This document shows, piece after piece, positions 35,691-47,454 of a DNA stretch of 64,000 bases. The notes beneath the pieces were generated by a model. The model worked only from the letters and a program-made list of their open reading frames with translations, was not told the DNA's origin and searched no databases. Within the stretch, counting starts at the first letter, position 1. Every line of letters starts with the position of its first letter. The stretch is taken from assembly GCA_026260175.1 (NCBI GenBank), contig JAKCWW010000087.1:67787-131786 (forward strand), written 5' to 3'. Position numbers and translations under genes: made by a program. The stretch comes from Reticulitermes lucifugus (lineage: Eukaryota > Arthropoda > Insecta > Blattodea > Rhinotermitidae).

Positions 35691-36521
35691 TATTTAGGTT
35701 TCTCGTAACGTCAAAATTTAGGTTTAAAACAGGTAGGGTGTTCAGACATGACACCACCATAGTCGAGGAACTAAATTCATCTTTGCCGATCTTAAGCGAG
35801 GAGGTGTAAATTTATATCATTCAGATAGGCTGTTCTTACTCTCAGAAAGTTAAATAACACCTATAAGTCGTTTTTGCAGGCAGTGCAGCTTGCCTGTCAA
35901 GTTGGATCTCGCACATTCAAATGAAGGAGGAAGTGGATCCTCAGCAAACAACATGGCTTTAGCGCGTACTTTTGTGTGAGGCGGAGAACTTGGTCATCGC
36001 AGACGGATTGAGTTACGCTTCAATTGTGTCATTCAGAACACGGGGTTAGAAAGGCAGGGATGAATGGATGAATGAACTGAAACGGAAACAAAAGGAGGAT
36101 AAAAAGGTGAAGGTGGAGAAGATCGCTTTTGCTGATAAACTTTTCATTTCCAAGCTCCTTTGTAGTCAGTGATTTGAATACCTGGAGAAAAGTTTCTGCC
36201 AGGTTTTAACGTATTTATCTCTGGATCTTAAATATGATGGTAACTGACATCGCCTTCTTAAGATACACCTTCCTGAATTGAGGCACTTATTTTATTCTTG
36301 GTAGTGCGAATGTTCATTATTAATGTTTCCAGCCCTTCGATATTAAGTATAATTTACACCTATACACCTTTTGCAGAATTAACGATGGTTTTGTAAAAGA
36401 ACACTTCTAATAGAAGGAAGCAATTAAGGTCAAGGTGCAACGGTTGTAGGTTTGTAATCTTGTTGAACGTGGCTGCTTAGAGGAAGTAGGACAGGGAAGA
36501 TAATTTAAAATTAACAGGCCT
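35691..36521. other. Gene-free interval
   Basis: No open frame worth listing and no recognisable repeat between SINE-3 and the SINE-1 copy at 36535. Confidence 0.55.
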
Positions 36522-36534
36522 AATAAAAGGAGTG

Positions 36535-36747
36535 GCCGATCCCAGTGGCCGTGCGGTCTAAGGCGTGGGTCTGCGGCCGTTCGCTTACTAGGATTGNNNN
36601 NNNNNNNNNNNNNNNNNNNNNNNNNNNNNNNNNNNNNNNNNNNNNNNNNNNNNNNNNNNNNNNNNNNNNNNNNNNNNNNNNNNNNNNNGAAGCCTCGAAA
36701 AATGAGGCGGCCTAGGCCCCCAAGGGGCTGTCGAGCCATTGGGAAAA
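36535..36747 (+). repeat. SINE-1 copy with N gap and exact 13-bp target duplication
   Basis: The head 'cagtggccgtgcggtctaag' is followed by an N run (36597-36688) and then the family end 'ggggctgtcgagccatt'. It is flanked by identical AATAAAAGGAGTG at 36522-36534 and 36748-36760. By comparison with 21591-21854 the gap should hide about 137 bp but is only 92 N long. An intact duplication suggests one of the younger copies. Confidence 0.9.
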
Positions 36748-36760
36748 AATAAAAGGAGTG

Positions 36761-38253
36761 TAATGATATTAACTAAATTGTAACTGCTTCAGGATCGTTT
36801 CCGGAAGTGGACTTTGTTATTAGCTCTGATGAGCCTTCTTGTCCTATTACCAAAGTTGCTAGGGATTCGATATGGTTCGGATGAATGGCTAGGCAGTCAG
36901 TGATTCGTGTAGACATAAACATAGGGAGTTTTGAAGGATATTTACGTCTTTCATCTTCTATTAATTAGAGCACGTTTAATGCACAGTTAAGAAATTCGTG
37001 GTGTGTGTGTTTTGCTGCTCTTCTTACCACATAACAAGGCGCTAGACCAAACGTGCGTAACTCTGTACACATGTAAGGTTGTCATTAATATTACGAAATA
37101 GTTATCATTTTAAGAGAGGTAGACAAACACCTGGGGGGTCTGACACTGGCTATGTTGACTGAGGGGGTTCGTCGTTCTCCTCAGTCCTTCCGCGCACATT
37201 CTGGACTCGGTATTCCTGAAGTCAGTCGCTCCCTTCCACGCGTTTTCCAATCCTCCATTTACCAGTCATCCTGTCGTGTGGTGCTGCAGGGTCCAAGTCA
37301 CTGCATACATCGTTAAGTAAATAATTAATTTAAATAAATAAAACCCGGCGACCGCCAAGTGATAGCAAAAAGGTATTTTGTATGTTGCTGCACTCTATGG
37401 ATGACCACACAATGATAGCAAGACGGTGTTTTGTACGTTGCTGTACTTGACTGTTGTCAGCCAGATTCGTCATTAACAGAAGGACGTAACGATTCAACAA
37501 ACTTTGATAGTTGTGAAGCATGAGTGGAGAGAAACTCATCAGAAGTTTCTAAGCGGAGCCAGACACTCGCCCACTCACTCACCTGAAGTTCACAGTTTTG
37601 TGTGAAAGTTTTAGCTTAACAGGTTCCTCAGATTGGAGATGCATCTCAGCCTACAGACGTGGGTGTGTCTGTTGCTCCATTATTACGTTACTTGGTGAGG
37701 TGTAAGGAACTCGAAACACTGACTTGGCAGATTTACATACCTGTTGCCTGATTAGTCTTACTGCTACTGCATTCTAAAACTTCTCAAACATGATTCGATT
37801 ACCGAGAAACTCGGTGAAATAAAACAAAACATATAAATTACTTCTACAATAGAACTTGTGCCCAAAAGTAACATATTTGGGGCATTTTACAGGATAACCT
37901 AGGAGCAGCAGCATCTAAAATTTTATGTGCCTGTGTCTATGGTGACAAGTCATTAATTCACCCTCTAAAAATTAACATGAAGAAGACGTTTCAGAAGTGC
38001 AATTTTTAATTCGTTATCTGAATATCCAGGTTTTATTTGAAGTTATTAAATCGTTTTATTTACAAAAGTGCAGGCGTAAAACTTCAGTCTTGAACAAAAT
38101 ATTTGTGTTGGCCTCTTGTAAATATTGTACATATATATAGGCTACCCTCAGCCTATAAACTTATATTTATAGGCAGGAGTCGCCTCAAAATTCTGCGCGC
38201 CGGAAAGGTGACATGAAGCAGGTTCCATACTGAGGACCCACAAATATTAGACA
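36761..38253. other. Gene-free interval with a 53-bp duplication
   Basis: A segment beginning 'gatagcaaaaaggtattttg' at 37361 is repeated as 'gatagcaagacggtgttttg' at 37414, a 53-bp period with about two copies. Otherwise only short frames. Confidence 0.55.
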
Positions 38254-38927
38254 TCACCATATATAATTTATTCGCCATGGCGGCTTGGCGCCTGGAATTT
38301 GTGCACCCCTCTTCGTAAGTTCAGTTAAATCCCTTGAAATGATAACCCCCAAAAATGGATTATATCTCACTGAAATTTTAGTTGCTCCGTCTGACCTCCA
38401 GGCAAATCCTGGGTTATTACCTTGAAACAGGGCAGTTCCCCCTTTTTTTTTTAATTCCGTCTCAATCATTCATATCTATACTTCCGTTCGTCACTGTATA
38501 ATCTGCGCGTATGAAAAAGCGTTAAATGAATGAAAAGTAAAGAGAAATAGTATTTAATAAAAACAAATAAAACGAAAAAACTTTTAAAATCGCCTGCCAA
38601 GGCATCAGACAAGAGTAACTTGTTACATTAACGTGTTTTATGACAAGTAATGAAAGGTTCTCGATCGATCAGGCCCCTCAGTGTGGAATGTTCCTTAGCC
38701 CGTGTGTGGAGAAGTGGTGTTAAGACATGTCAGCGTCGATGGCTATTCGCACTGCAATATAATTCATTTGAAGACTTAATTACTTGAACTGGGTTAAAAT
38801 TAAATACAACAAATAGATAGATTGACGGTATATTTGTAAATTCAATCAAAGTAGAGTCCTGTGTTATAATGGAATGATAACACAACAAAACAACTTCACG
38901 TTATATTTACCGTGCATTTTTGTACAA

Positions 38928-39348
38928 TTGATTAACTCACACCAACAAATGCACCAAAACAAGNTTGTCACTGATTTCTTTATTAAAAGTTTTCCCCAAT
39001 ACGCATTTCGGCACTTCTATATTGCCATCATCAGGGGGATCGTTGAGGAGACCAATGTACTTAAGTTACATCGGAGCAGTTGTGTCAATATTCGTTATTA
39101 CCACTTTGTATAAAATTGTATAAAATTGTATTATTATTATACAATTATACAATTTTATACAAAGTGGTAATAACGAATATTGACACAACTGTTCCGATGT
39201 AACTTAAGTACATTGGTCTATGTACAAACATCACGATCCCCCTGATGATGGCAATATAGAAGTGCCGAAATGCGTATTGGGGAAATCTTTTAATAAAGAA
39301 ATCAGTGACAAACTTGTTTTGGTGCATTTGTTGGTGTGTGTTAATCAA
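38928..39348. repeat. Long foldback element with hammerhead-like blocks
   Basis: The left arm, 38928 to about 39135, is the near-identical reverse complement of about 39142-39348, centred in an AT-rich core near 39138. Arms start 'ttgattaac.cacaccaac' and share 'aaatgcaccaaaacaag', 'cactgatttctttattaaaa', 'ccccaatacgcatttcggca' and 'gtacttaagttacatcgga'. The right arm has about 10 extra bases ('tgtttgtacatag' region). Each arm carries CTGATGA-TGGCA...TGCC-GAAA flanked by CCCC/GGGG (right arm, 39238-39282). An N at 38964 falls in the left arm. No transposase frame is present. Confidence 0.85.
39233..39290 (+). ncRNA. Hammerhead-ribozyme-like motif (hypothesis)
   Basis: Possible fold: stem I CCCC (39238-39241) with GGGG (39279-39282); CTGATGA at 39242-39248; stem II GGCA with TGCC; GAAA at 39267-39270; a very short stem III, AT with AT, around GCGT; cleavage site T before GGGG. 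Penelope-like retroelements are known to carry minimal type-I hammerheads with short stem III. The unpaired T at the base of stem II departs from the canonical core, so catalysis is doubtful. The mirror copy lies on the minus strand at about 38992-39042. Confidence 0.3.
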
Positions 39349-39379
39349 CAACAAAACAAATAAAGAAGGATGATCAACA

Positions 39380-39620
39380 ACTCAAAATACATCAAAATCC
39401 GTTTTGCCACTGTAGAGGAGTGCCAGAATACAGCCCAAGCTACGGCTGTTACCTTCAGTGTCGTCATGCAACGCACCATAAAGATGAAAAGTAACACGTT
39501 CATATGTGGGCATTCTACAAGAATGTGTAATAATATAAGCAGTATGCCGCATTATGTGCAAAGAGGTATCGGATCACTTCGTAATAAATGCCCAAGTGTA
39601 AGAGGAGTGTGATCAATCCG
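39380..39620 (-). pseudogene. Non-LTR retrotransposon Pol C-terminal scrap
   Basis: The minus strand, in broken frames, gives CG--LILLHILVECPHMN and then HLYGALHDDTEGNS. The pattern C--CG---T--HIL-ECP----R is the cysteine/histidine tail following RNase H in Jockey-type LINE polyproteins. Frame changes and a stop are needed to read both pieces. It directly abuts the right arm of the long foldback element. Confidence 0.45.
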
Positions 39621-40031
39621 ACACGATCACTCTGCTTATACATGTCATGCCAAAACTCATACTTGGCATTACATGATCCATTACTACCGTGCGGAAGGCA
39701 TTGGATACATCGTAAAGATTCAGCGTCGTCAATAGAGTTGAGTTTCATTTGTCGTATTCCTTTGGAAATAAAAGCACCAGCTAGCGTCTATCTCGCACGT
39801 TGAATGAATGTAATAAAAATTGTTCACATTTCCTCTGAGAGCCCACAATCTATAAAGATTGAAGGAGATGCTGAGCTTTCAACTTGCCAGTAAAATTGTA
39901 ACAAAACTATGAAAATATTGGAGAGGCGGATCGGGATATTACAGCGCTTTCTGTAAACATCAAATGTTAGTCCTGATGTAAATCTGCATTCAGGGATTTT
40001 CGGTTACTAAATTAGTCTAGGGCAACAATTA

Positions 40032-40216
40032 CGGTCGAACCCGGTTATAACGACATCGGCTTATGCGACACCTCGTCTGTAGCGTCAGATATTCTGTGGT
40101 ACCAATTAATTCCTCACTGTTAACCATAACATTATACTCCTCGTTTATAATAACACTCGTTTATAACGACACAAATTATTCCGTCCGTTTCATGACGTTA
40201 TAACCGAGTTCGACAG
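40032..40216. repeat. pogo/Tc1-like MITE, copy 1
   Basis: The ends CGGTCGAACCCGGTTATAAC and (reverse-complemented) CTGTCGAACTCGGTTATAAC form terminal inverted repeats of about 20 bp. The interior matches 49325-49494 closely, including 'cgtcagatattctgtggtac', 'caattaatt' and 'tcgtttataacgacacaaa'. The TA expected on each side is present on the left (40030-40031) and mutated to TT on the right. It is non-coding, so it depends on a transposase elsewhere. Confidence 0.85.
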
Positions 40217-40231
40217 TTTGTGGTAAAAAAA

Positions 40232-40372
40232 GGGTAAAGGTAAAGTTCGCCCTATAGCCTGCCATGAAGGCACAGAAGGGGAGTAGAGGTATAGCTCTAC
40301 TCTTTCTTTAACTTCGGTGCTAGATGGGGTGGGTGGTTAATGCGACACTCCGGCCTCTTAACTTCCGGGATT
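40232..40372 (-). repeat. SINE-2, 3' half
   Basis: On the minus strand: '...ccggagtgtcgcattaacc', 'ccatctagcaccgaagttaa', 'agaaagagtagagctatacc', 'ctactccccttctgtgcctt', ending in 'ctttacctttaccc'. It is 5'-truncated, lacking the tRNA-like head. The CTTTAC-rich end is on the low-coordinate side, next to the pogo-like MITE. Confidence 0.8.
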
Positions 40373-40942
40373 ATGTTGTATAGCAATTTCAATTTTCTTA
40401 CATGCTTTGCGTTCTCGTGCCTCGCTGAATTTCTTCCGGTTCCCAACCTTCATTTATTAAATCTGCATGTTACCTGCTTTTATTTTTTCACGCTAACGTA
40501 ATTCAGTCACGTGTGTCTCCTCAACACAATTTCAGAACAGAAACGCTTGTGTGTCTATTTTCATACGTTAGACGTTCTGAAGTGATCAGTGGAAAGAATT
40601 ATCAGGGAGCGTGGGATTTTGTATTCATTCTCAGAATTTTAAAATTTTAGGACGCCTTTCATAGTGCTGTAACTGTGTACAGGAATTATTCGCTTAGCTA
40701 CGTGCGACATCTTCGTCCAATAAGAAATGTGTTATCTTCTTAGGCGTACGCATTCATCGGACTAATGGTTATTTACAAAGTTTGTTTATTCTTGAGAGAC
40801 GTTCTGGGAAGAATATACACGATGCACGTCAGCACGTCACAGTCGTACAGTCGTGTGCTGTCGAGGCTACCGCTCTGCAGGCTGCAAATGTCTGGTGTCT
40901 GTGACCGCATGTCATGGGTCTAGTAACTCAGTTCGTCACCTT

Positions 40943-41258
40943 CCGTGGGTATGGCCAAGCTGAAATGAGTCCTGCGTTCTTTCCATTTCACGACTCGCTA
41001 CGGACTGGACGGTCCGGTGATCGAATCCCGGTGGGGGCGAGATTTTCAGCACCCGTCCAGATCGGCCCTGGGGCCTACCCAGCCTCCTGTAAAATGGGTA
41101 CAGTGTCATTCTCGGGGGTAAAGCGGCCGGGGCGAGTCGTTGACCACCCACCCCCATCTAGCGCCGAGGTTAAAGAAAGAGTAGAGCTATACCTCTACTC
41201 CCCCTCTGGGCCTTCATGGCCTGTTCTAGGGTGGACTTTACCTTTACCTTTACCTTTA
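40943..41258 (+). repeat. SINE-2, near full-length copy
   Basis: A B-box-like 'ggtgatcgaatcccggtg' lies at about 41015. Then come 'cacccgtccagatcggccct', 'gggggtaaagcggccggggc', 'gaccacccacccccatctag', 'gagtagagctatacctctac', 'gggccttcatggcctgttct' and a (CTTTAC)n tail ending at 41258. The head before the B-box is diverged. Open frames on both strands (40914-41303, 40936-41157) are read-through of the SINE. Confidence 0.85.
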
Positions 41259-41769
41259 ATGTACCCGCTACAGTACACCAGTTACACGCATGTGCTTGTG
41301 TGAACTTGTGCTACAGATCAAAGTCTGTTCTGTATGCGGTAGTGTATGTATTCTGCAACATGGTCAGCCGAGAGCCGTACAGAGCAATTTGTAGTGATGG
41401 CAGGGAAATACAGCAGACGTGGGAGAGAAACGTGACAAGGGAGGAAGGCAGAGATACGTTTGTTACTACCGCTAAGTAAATGAAAAGAAACAGCGACCAC
41501 GTGTGCTGAAATGGGGTACAGCCAAGGGCGCAGATGAGGCCTCTGCAGACCTCGCGGCTCGGGGGGCCCCGTGGGTTAAAGGGGCCCCAATCCTAAAGAA
41601 TTCTAAAACTTTGTGGGTTCTTTTGGACTGGATTCCGTTCTTCTGACAGAAGGCAGTATGCAGGATCCCTCTTAGGTCTGGGAGTAACTTCGATAATAAT
41701 TACAGGAGGGCCCCGATTATCGAGTCGTGGCGAGGCCCCTGACCTGGTATTTAGGCTACTGAGTGCAGC

Positions 41770-44040
41770 AGTATAAAATTTATAGTAGAATAAATTCAGG
41801 AAATGAAACTACTCTGGCTAGCTGTCTGAAATGACCAGTCGAAGAACGAACAACTCTTCGTAATGGAATGCGTCTGAATGCTGTTAGCAAGTGCATATTA
41901 GGGGAATAATACAGGATTTATACAGGCAGGAGATAAAAGTTCCACCCATAGCAGAGCTACCAATTATTACTAAAAAAAATAATTTCTATAGGATGGAAAG
42001 TCAGTACAGTTCAGAAATGCACTGAATATGTAATGTGTGAATGGGGAACTGCCAATGAAAATGTAAGATATTGAACGAGGGGAAGGATATAGTTGAATGG
42101 AGATCAAAAGTCTTTAAAAAGAACAGTGTTAATAAGAAGGACGTAAAGTACTGCATGTTGACAAATATTTGGCGACAGCAACCTGACATCCGCAAAGTGC
42201 TGGCAAAGTCATGGCGGCAAAAGTGAACTCAGGAAACAGTGGGTTTTACTGCACGTCAGGGACACCAATGGTTTCCTTCCCGTTGAGTGTGGCTAGGACT
42301 CTGAATTTCAGCTTGCATATAAAGTAGTGTGACAGCCTTCATTTCGGAGTTCTGCATAGACACAATCAAGTTGAAAGTCTCACCGAAACGCTAGACCGTA
42401 ACTACGGAGGGAGAAAACTCTGCTGGTGACGCAGGGATGTAATACAACTGTGGCTATAAATGAACGTAATCCTAGAAGATATAACGGAAAATCTTTCCAC
42501 GTCACACGAAGGAACTTGGCAAACCAGATGAAATTGCTGATGATATGATGATGGCGGTAGATGTTCAGCATGCAAAGGAGGCCAGTAAACAAGAAGGAAG
42601 AGATGATTAAAGACATGACGTAGCTGGCTCATGTAAATGACGGACGAAAATATGAGGGAAAATAGAACCCGAGAACATCCTCTTCATCTCCTCTGCATGT
42701 CATGCACCGATCTACCCCCATGAGGTGTAAAGCTAGCAGAGGAATCGTGCAGACCCTCAATCATGATCACCCCTGGTAATGACGCAGAAAACAACAGTAG
42801 GTAACCAAGATCAATGGCTGTGGCAATGTTGTAAGTTCCTTGCTCAGTCACCTCTATAATTCCTGCCGTGCTAGGAAAGCAGCTGAGAACCATACCTATT
42901 TCAAGTTGATAGGGAATATGTGTTTGCATTAGCAACGTTGAACACGTATAAAGAACACTGACCTTTCGCACGGCGCATTTTACGGCTGCGAAATTACGAG
43001 TGTGTGTGCAACATGTCAAAGTACCAGGTTCAAGAGCCACGTTACATTAATTCTTTATTTAAAGACATATTAGAACCTTAGGAAATAAGAAAGTGGAGAG
43101 AAGAAATTTTAGACAATAAATGACTGAGTATGAATGAGAATTTAGGGTAAAAGGAAATACTAAATTGTACAAATGTAACGGAGGTAGAAGTATTAGACAA
43201 TAATTTAAAAATAATTACATGAAAACAGGAAAACACGACTGTAAGACGCGATAGTCATTGGCGAATGCTGTGAAATAGACTGAGAAACTAGGAAAATCGT
43301 TGGAGAGAAAGGGAAACATTGTCATCGTACAACAAAAGTAGCTGTGCAATAATGCGAGTTGTAACAATAGTGAGCATAACAATGTATGTTTAAAGAATAT
43401 GTGCTCTGCAAGAACCTGGTGTCAAGTCGGCACGGATCGGTGTAAAGAAGGAACTGCGAGCTAACAGACCAATATTGCTATCATTTTCTATCTTCCTGGC
43501 ATTATTGTATTTCGCTCAAAAGGTCTGTCGCCAAACCTACAACTCTTCAGACCCACAAGTAAAGGTTCTATAGTTACTTCCACTTCAGAAGTTTGTGTAA
43601 TGATTTTAAATAGTACCAAGTGATGAATGTACCCACTTACGTGATGTTCGTGTTTCATAAAATTCGAAAATTTAGTAAGCGAATCAATTAATTCAATGCA
43701 TAAACAGCATAGTCGGAAAACCTGAAATGAAGAGACGGTTTGTGAGACCATAGCAAAAATGGAAGAGTAATATTAAAATGGTTCGTAAACAAATCGGGTA
43801 TAAGGATGTGGATTGGAATAAGCTGTCTTAGGAGAGTTCAGGGCTCCTGCAAAACTAAAACTGAAGTTTCGGGTACCTTCGAAAGAGAGGAGTTTCTGGA
43901 CCAGCTGTGTAACTGCCAGTTTCGGAAGAGAAACTCTGCCCCGTGCACTTAGTTAATGCGAGAGACATTCGTCACATGACAACTACAAATGTGACTTTGC
44001 GTGTGGACACATGCTTGTGTGTCGGCAAGCACAGTTGTTA
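41770..44040. other. Gene-free interval
   Basis: Short frames on both strands without recognisable domains; the longest is 42684-43040, minus, 118 codons. Purine-rich on the plus strand through much of 42380-43480. I see no boundaries of a known repeat. Confidence 0.5.
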
Positions 44041-44049
44041 CAGTAAAAT

Positions 44050-44225
44050 TCTGCCATGGCTCGGGTGGTTAGTCGCCGACCGGTCATTGCAGAGGCTTTG
44101 GTTGATCCCTGGCCAGCACATGTGGTGGGCAAAGTAGCACCTGGCGAGCTTATTCGATTACTTCGGCTTTCCGCTGTCAGTATCGTTCCACCAATATCCC
44201 ATACGTTTAAATCGTCTACCAGCAA
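44050..44225 (+). repeat. SINE-3, copy 4
   Basis: 'gccatggctcgggtggttag', a weak B-box 'ttggttgatccctgg', 'acatgtggtgggcaaagtag', 'attacttcggctttcc' and 'tcagtatcgttccaccaata' follow the SINE-3 order at 35515-35690 (reverse) and 11943-12200. Moderately diverged. Confidence 0.7.
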
Positions 44226-45705
44226 TGCTATATAATCTTATAAATTGTCGGCCACGTTTATGAAACATTTATTTCTCTTCTTGCTGTCTTTGTGGCGTAT
44301 GGGCTAAATATCACGCGATGCGTGACCCAGAGTTCCTTGATTTTGCCTTACATTTATAGAGGTTCAAATTTAATAGATCTGCGCGACAATTAAAATCCTA
44401 CCTTATTGAACAGGTACTGAATATTTAACACGTGCTTTGCGTGATTAGTACTTACACATGTGCAGGGTAACAGTACCTGGACTTAATGCGATTAGCCTTC
44501 ATTCTTTTTCATGGTGTTTTTACACTTTATCAAGATCCATGCTCTCGTGCTTTATAATCCTTTTCATTCCCTTTTGTTACCGCTTTCTTCTGTCGTTATA
44601 TAAATTCCTTGTTAGCGTCTAGTCTTTCTTGGAATTTGAAATCTTATTTTAATGGAATTTACCGTTATTGTCTTCAATACTTCCAGCACATCGGAAAATA
44701 AATCGTCCACTGATTTTTCTGACACCTCACAACATACGAATATTTCCGATGTAATTAAACAGCGCCCATCTTATACTGCTGTGTTATAGGATTATCACTC
44801 ATACTGTGAACGTCTTCGCACAAAAAGCGTTATGTTATGTAATCAAAAGGATTTTAAATCCAGTTGTAGAGTAGATACAATGACGGTAAGCATCTTATCT
44901 CCAACGCCTTTGTGTATATATATTGTATTTTTTAAAGATATTTTCAATCACAGTTACTTGTTCTCTGTCGCTGAGACAGGGGAAGAAGGCTCTAATTTCA
45001 TCTTCGTCTGGTTACCGTATCTGGATTCAGTACAGCTAGCTAAAGATGTAAAAGGAAGAAAACACTCTTCCTGTAAACGTTTGTACAAATAAAGAAGTGC
45101 TTAAATTCGCCTTATCTTCCGTTTATGCTTGTTGGACGTGTTAGGTGTTAATTGTCTTCTTCGTTTAGGGTGGATTGATGGTGAAGTTTCTGTTGTGGAA
45201 ATTGAATGCAAGACACAATCAAACAGAGTGAAAACTTCGACAGAAAAAAACTGACAAAGAAATAAGGACACAAAGAAATGAGCAAACAATAAACGGATTG
45301 AAAAGAAACAAAAGAAGGATGAAAAGTAAATACAGTAAAAACGTTCTATCTTTGCCTCCATATTTGTCTTTTTCTTTTTGAATAAACATTTGTCATGAGG
45401 CATTTATTTACATGACGTGGGGCACAACACGGAATTTGCTTTTATTGTCTCTAACACTGTGTTCCCTTACATCCAAAATAGTGTTATTTTCTTGTAAGTT
45501 GTCGAGTCTCAACATTTTATTCAATGTGTATGATCACTTGCCGTCATGTGTGTTTCTAAGATATCACCATTCATATTTTCAATTTAAAGCATAAAATTAA
45601 GATTCCCGGAGAAACCTTATATACGTTGATGTTAAAAGGTGAGGTTGTAATCGTAATATTATCTTGACTGGAAGAGCACGGCATAATAGTCTGTAGTGCA
45701 TTTAG
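44226..45705. other. Gene-free interval
   Basis: AT-rich. A Phe-rich 100-codon minus frame at 45101-45403 reflects an A/G-rich plus strand and has no recognised motif. Confidence 0.55.
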
Positions 45706-46350
45706 AGATAATTCACCGTAAGACTCGCGACAAAATATGGAGATAATTGACGGTGAGATGCCCAGCAAAATATCGAGAAAATTCACCGTGAGACGCCCGA
45801 CAATATATCGAGAAAATTCACCATGTGGCGCCCGACAAAATATCAAGCTAAGTAACGGTGAAACGTCCGATAAAATATCTAAATTCCATGAGACGCCAGA
45901 TGAAGTATCGAGATAATTTACCGTCAGACGCCAGACAAAATACCGAGATAACTCACATTGGGGACTCCCGAGAAAATATCGAGAAATTGACAGTGAGTCG
46001 TCCGACAACATTTCGAGATAATTCACCTTGAGACACACGACAAAATATCCAAAATTTCACCTGACGCACGACAAAATGTTGAGATTATGCACCTTTAAGC
46101 GAACGACAAACTATTGAAGAAATAGATGGTGAGATGGCCGACATAATATCGAGAATATTCACAGTGAGATGCACGACAAAATATCGGGGTAATTGACAGT
46201 GAGATGTGTTATAAAATATCCAAAGTATTCACAGTGAGAAGCCAGACGAAATAGCGACATAATTCGCTGTCAAACTAGAGACAAAATTTCCAGAAAATTC
46301 ACCGTGTAATATCCGACAGAATATCCAGAATATTCACTTGAGACGCCTGG
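45706..46350 (+). repeat. Degenerate 35-bp tandem array
   Basis: The phrase 'gacaaaatatcgagaaaatt' followed by 'caccgtgagacgccc' recurs about 18 times with substitutions and small indels; the best-preserved pair (about 45796-45866) gives a 35-bp period. Drift between copies shows the array is old. The 155-codon minus frame 45571-46038 is a consequence of it. Confidence 0.85.
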
Positions 46351-46649
46351 TAATATACCACATCCGTGGAATTGTGTTCTCAGCGCTCCTATTGGCTCCT
46401 TAATGAGCTTTAATTTTTGAAACTTTTCTGTAATCGAAGTTTATGTTGCACTTAAAGCGAAATTACCCTGCAGCTGAGAAGTATATTCGTAAGCTAAGAA
46501 TGTTGAGAAGTTTATGACTTCATTGAAATGAATCTTAAAAATGCTATTGAGAGCATGTGGTCTGGATGTGTCTGGCTCATTGTAGGATCCACTAGCGAGC
46601 ACAGTAACGAACCCTCGGGCTGTCTGAAAGGCGTTACATTTTTTAATTC

Positions 46650-47162
46650 CTAACAAGATGGCAATGTTCGTACAAATGTAACAGTAAGGCGCAATCGTGT
46701 ATACATTTTTGCCGTGGAAGAGCAGTAAGTGTTACATAGAGTGTGTGTCTGTAGCCTGAGTTATCTGGCATGCAATGCGCATTCACCGTATGGTCATCTG
46801 TGACCTGTCTGACTCTACCATACTTTTCCACATTATCTCATATACGGCACGATTTTCAGGGGGGAAAAATTACTGAACCTAAAATGTGTGTTTTGATTTT
46901 CTCTACAACTTTTGTCAAAACATTTCTCATTCTAAGAAGAATTGAGGGAGATATTATCATAAATGTACATAGGTCTTCATGTAAAGAACCCTTATTCTTG
47001 TCAGATTAAAGGAAACTTGAATTTTTTCGACAGATTTTCGAAAAATACTCAAATATCAAATGCCATGAAAATCCGTTCACTGGGGGTGGAGCTGTTCAAT
47101 GAGAGACAATCGTAACTAAGCTAATAGTCGCTTTTCGAAATTTTGCGAACGCGCCTAAAAAT
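46650..47162 (-). repeat. TTTTTAGGCGCG family, copy 4 (long)
   Basis: On the minus strand it starts TTTTTAGGCGCGTTCGC at 47162 and parallels 3389-3885 throughout. The distal end shares 'cggcaa.aat', 'gcgcct.a.tgttac' and 'acattgcc...cttgtt'. Together the two copies define the family's length at about 500 bp. Confidence 0.75.
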
Positions 47163-47229
47163 GGCTGCCTTATATGGATTGGCGCATAACGAAAACATAT
47201 TATTAAAATATCGACCAACACATGTGGCA

Positions 47230-47252
47230 TTTCATTCATTCATTCATTCATC
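47230..47252 (+). repeat. (CATT)n microsatellite
   Basis: A run of about six CATT units within 'catttcattcattcattcat'. Confidence 0.85.
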
Positions 47253-47454
47253 CGTCCACTAATCCACCAACTCCCTCAATTTCACAGCCACCCAGCACTG
47301 AGTTCAACAACTAACACACTAACTCGCTGTATAGGAATGGATGCCCGCCTGTTTGGCGAGCATAATTTTTGTTGGAGAACGTATATTTTTTTCGGCTGCA
47401 GATTGGTACTGAAATATAAGTCGGAATTTCGTTATCTGTCAGCCAGATGGTATA

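Noticed and set aside
41515-41770. GC-rich segment with ggggcccc blocks that looked like a hAT-type MITE
   Set aside because: Inverted similarity between the ends is weak and no target-site duplication could be found.
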